Made by a program: the position numbers and the translations under genes
The notes under the pieces: model-generated
Seen by the model: only the letters and a program-made list of their open reading frames with translations
Told to the model about the DNA's origin: nothing
Databases searched by the model: none
In this document: one piece after another, positions 61,764 to 64,000 of the stretch
Layout of the letters: every line of letters begins with the position of its first letter
Numbering within the stretch: the first letter of the stretch is position 1
Source: Oceanobacillus sojae
GTDB taxonomy: Bacteria > Bacillota > Bacilli > Bacillales > Amphibacillaceae
DNA length: 64,000 nt
Reading direction: 5' to 3'
Assembly (NCBI RefSeq): GCF_007991515.1
Contig: NZ_BJYM01000012.1
Location: 113,732-177,731, forward strand

Positions 61764-62590
61764 ACCCTTATCTTTCTATTTAATAAATGATTACTAAGGA
61801 AAATCGATATGATGGAAAGAACAATTGCTATTGCAAATTGCATCCACAAGACCTCATTATCAAAAAAATAGTCCTTCATAATTATTTGCAAAATATATGG
61901 TGAGAACACCAGAATTAACGCTCCGATTCCATAAAAAGCTGCTATAAATACACCACGGAAACGGTAGCTGCGTTCAATTAAAATCATGGTAAACAGTACA
62001 ATAACGAAGGCTATACCGAAACCGTAATTAATAATAAAATCAATAAAATTCTCTGGAAGCAGGAATCTTAAATAATATAAGCTTCTAACCATGCCCTGAG
62101 TGGTTAGATCTAACCGGTAATCCACCGGGATAATCAGCTTTAATATGACTTGCATTACAGGCAGGATAGCTACTTGAAAAGCAACTAGCCCAAATACTAG
62201 CATCAAAATGACTGCTCCTTTTGAGAAAAACAGCTGAATACGTTTTACCGGCAGCATCAGCAGACGGTAAATGAAGGTATTCTTTCCTAACCAATCCCGA
62301 TACCAGATAAATAAAATATAAATAAATATAGTCACTGCTGCAATGACAACAGGCAAGCTAAATATAAAGCTGGACAATATATTTATCATCGAAGCATACC
62401 CATTATCTTGAAGGAACTGCTCTTTGGATAACCCGTGTTTAACGATGCTTTCCGTAATTTCAGATTTCACCATAAAAGCATAAAATATTACACTGGCAGC
62501 CTCTATCAAAAATACAATCACTAGCAAAGTAATATAGATTGGTAAAAAACGCATAAATTCAAAGTTTACCAGCTTTCCAAAAAGCTTCAT
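61760..62590 (-). CDS. ABC transporter permease (YtrC/D-like)
   Basis: A 276-residue protein with six to seven membrane helices (about 15-38, 60-90, 110-135, 160-190, 195-215, 220-240, 250-270) and no binding domain. Gene order GntR regulator, ATPase, permease, with ATGA overlaps on both sides, resembles the ytr-type operons of Bacillus that respond to cell-wall antibiotics. The sequence alone does not show the substrate. The C-terminus is basic (SNHLLNRKIRV). Confidence 0.72.
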   Translation of the reverse strand: MKLFGKLVNFEFMRFLPIYITLLVIVFLIEAASVIFYAFMVKSEITESIVKHGLSKEQFLQDNGYASMINILSSFIFSLPVVIAAVTIFIYILFIWYRDWLGKNTFIYRLLMLPVKRIQLFFSKGAVILMLVFGLVAFQVAILPVMQVILKLIIPVDYRLDLTTQGMVRSLYYLRFLLPENFIDFIINYGFGIAFVIVLFTMILIERSYRFRGVFIAAFYGIGALILVFSPYILQIIMKDYFFDNEVLWMQFAIAIVLSIISIFLSNHLLNRKIRV

Positions 62591-63276
62591 CCCTGATACA
62601 CCTCCCTCATCACATCGATAACGGATTTGGCCTCTTCTTCTCTTACTTGCTCCGTCATAAATTCTTTTCTCACAACTCCATCAGCTAATAAAACAGCCTT
62701 ATCAATTAAATGCTCAATATCACTGATTTCGTGTGTTGTTATAATAACGCCGCGGTCCTCTACCAAATGACTGGAAAATACGTCTGCAATCTGCTCCCGA
62801 CTGAAGATATCTATTCCGGAGAATGGCTCATCCATTAATATGTAATCAGCATCCATCGCAAGCCCCATTAATAAATTCACCTTCGCTGTATTTCCTTTAG
62901 ACAATTGTGAGATACGTTCTTCCTCTTTGAGCTTAAAGAATTTTAATATTTCCTTTGCCCGTTCATCATTCCAATTTTGATAGAAATCACTCATAAATTG
63001 AAAAGCATCCTTTATCCGCATTTTAGGCAGAAGCGTCATCGCATCCGGAATATATGTTACCTTCTCCATTACTTCTGGAGATAATTTTTCACCATCAATC
63101 GTAATCTCGCCTTTTTGATAAGGTGTCAGGCCCATAATAGATTGAAGAATGGTCGTTTTGCCGGCACCATTAATTCCGATAAGACAAGTAATCTGCCCTT
63201 TATCCGCTTCAAAAGTAATCCCGTTTAAAATTGATTTTCTTCCATATCTTTTTTCTATACCAGTTAATTTAATCAT
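62587..63276 (-). CDS. ABC transporter ATPase (YtrB-like)
   Basis: A 229-residue ATPase: Walker A GINGAGKTT (residues 34-42), a Q-loop replaced by VTYIPDAMTLLPKMRIKDA, a modified signature QLSKGNTAKVNL in place of LSGGQ, Walker B YILMDEPFSGID and H-loop TTHEISD. The LSKG signature is common in YtrB/BcrA-like exporters. It overlaps the GntR gene upstream by eight bases and the permease downstream by four. Likely drives export or protection against an envelope-active compound. Confidence 0.82.
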   Translation of the reverse strand: MIKLTGIEKRYGRKSILNGITFEADKGQITCLIGINGAGKTTILQSIMGLTPYQKGEITIDGEKLSPEVMEKVTYIPDAMTLLPKMRIKDAFQFMSDFYQNWNDERAKEILKFFKLKEEERISQLSKGNTAKVNLLMGLAMDADYILMDEPFSGIDIFSREQIADVFSSHLVEDRGVIITTHEISDIEHLIDKAVLLADGVVRKEFMTEQVREEEAKSVIDVMREVYQG

Positions 63277-63661
63277 GCTTTATTTCACCCTCCCCGCCCA
63301 GTTCATTTAATTTTGACTGTACAAGCTCAAAAACCTGTTCCTTTGGAATTTGCAAAGAGGTGATACGATCTACAAATTGATCAATCGCTTCTGTTATTAA
63401 AGTTTCACGAATTTCTTTAATACGCTTCGTTTCTTTTGTGATGATACTTGGTTTATTTCCATCCGTATAAATCAAGCCTTCCTCCTCCATTTCCTTATAA
63501 GCTCGCTGTACGGTATTTGGGTTAATTTTTAATTGCTGTGCTAATTCTCTGCGTGAAGGGATTTCTTGACCAGATTTCAATTCTCCAATTGCAATCTGCT
63601 CTTTAAAATACCTAATCACCTGAATATACACAGCCTCTCGCTTATCAAAGTGGATAGCCAT
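63269..63661 (-). CDS. GntR-family regulator (YtrA subfamily)
   Basis: A 130-residue repressor with an N-terminal winged helix (AVYIQVIRYFKEQIAIGELK, SGQEIPSRRELAQQLKINPN, TVQRAYKEMEEEGLIYTDGN) and a short helical dimerisation tail, the architecture of the YtrA subfamily linked to ABC operons. ATG 63661 is chosen (MAIHFDKREAVYIQ), seven bases after GAGGTGAG; the frame is open to a GTG twelve bases earlier. First gene of the operon; a palindrome overlapping its promoter suggests autoregulation. Confidence 0.85.
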   Translation of the reverse strand: MAIHFDKREAVYIQVIRYFKEQIAIGELKSGQEIPSRRELAQQLKINPNTVQRAYKEMEEEGLIYTDGNKPSIITKETKRIKEIRETLITEAIDQFVDRITSLQIPKEQVFELVQSKLNELGGEGEIKHD

Positions 63662-63673
63662 CCAATTTCTCAC

Positions 63674-64000
63674 CTCATTCTTCTAGTGCATACATATCTG
63701 CTGTATTAATACATTGATACATCTTGTAAGTGTATTATATGTATAATACACAAGAAAGACAACTATTTTCTTTATTAAAATTTAAATTTCTTAATTCACA
63801 TTAGATTATCTTTTATATTTTAAAGCTAAGCAGGTTTTTAAAATGGAGAAATTACTATTTATTAATAACTCCACTTTCGCACCTGAGAATAAGCATCTAT
63901 ACCTTCCTATTCCAGGATGAACATGTTCTTCATTATCCTGCCTGCATATTGTTAAATCATCTTACTATTGAAATGAAGGTTGTGTATAGCTCCGCTCCGA
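63674..64000 (-). promoter_or_regulatory. Promoter and operator of the GntR/ABC operon; rest of window end
   Basis: On the minus strand TTGTCT (63757-63762), 17 bp, TATAAT (63734-63739) is a good sigma-A promoter. The palindrome TGTATTATATGTATAATACA (63731-63750) covers the -10 and most of the spacer. A second palindrome TGTATTAATACA lies about 20 bp downstream near 63701-63713. Both share TGTATTA/TAATACA half-sites, so they may be two sites for the GntR protein. Between 63763 and 64000 I see nothing that I can support; one 25-codon open frame lacks a good ribosome site. Confidence 0.7.

Overview
The window is a chromosomal segment of a low-GC, spore-forming Gram-positive bacterium of the family Bacillaceae. 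An Oceanobacillus or Virgibacillus-like, salt-tolerant organism fits best. The evidence is strong AGGAGG-type ribosome sites, frequent TTG and GTG starts, T-boxes, a GerA-type spore germination operon, Fur and Zur boxes of the Bacillus 7-1-7 type, an ectoine uptake (Ehu) system and acidic surface proteins. I saw no tRNA, rRNA, CRISPR array, prophage or complete insertion sequence.

Layout. 1-4.3 kb: partial DUF456 gene, PlsY-like acyltransferase, M15 peptidase, hypotheticals and a secreted beta-helix protein. 4.6-7.8 kb: ehuBCDA, in which ehuC appears to start at ATT. 7.9-9.2 kb: queF and a queuosine-precursor transporter behind a preQ1-I riboswitch. 9.3-15.2 kb: murB, an alpha/beta hydrolase, a ZinT-type lipoprotein behind two perfect Zur boxes, and a MerR regulator with a two-gene ABC exporter. 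15.3-24.5 kb: UspA, HisJ, and the divergent operon hisZGDBHAFIC. 25-27.3 kb: a divergent ureohydrolase next to an Nramp-like transporter, both with substitutions at family metal-binding positions. 28.4-32.9 kb: a Fur-boxed siderophore importer (YclNOPQ type). 33-41.8 kb: housekeeping genes, two copies of repeat family B, and a frameshifted Fic gene. 42-45.4 kb: VanY-type peptidase and selD-mnmH. 46.2-50.5 kb: four-gene spore germination receptor. 50.5-58.6 kb: Fur-boxed nitroreductase, two tandem Trp T-boxes separated by a repeat, then trpEGDCFBA. 58.8-59.8 kb: TetR regulator and a 41-residue microgene with matching operator-like sites. 59.9-63.7 kb: VanZ-like protein and a GntR/ABC operon.

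Connections. Two amino-acid operons (his, trp) carry a copy of the same interspersed repeat family (family A) in their long leaders. A third copy supplies the last codons of the nitroreductase gene. Metal homeostasis recurs: Zur on zinT, and Fur on the siderophore genes and the nitroreductase. The least explained items are the ureohydrolase/Nramp-like pair, the TetR/microprotein module, the GntR-ABC operon with a membrane-anchored companion, and repeat families A and B. All functional calls are from reading the sequence; no database search was run.
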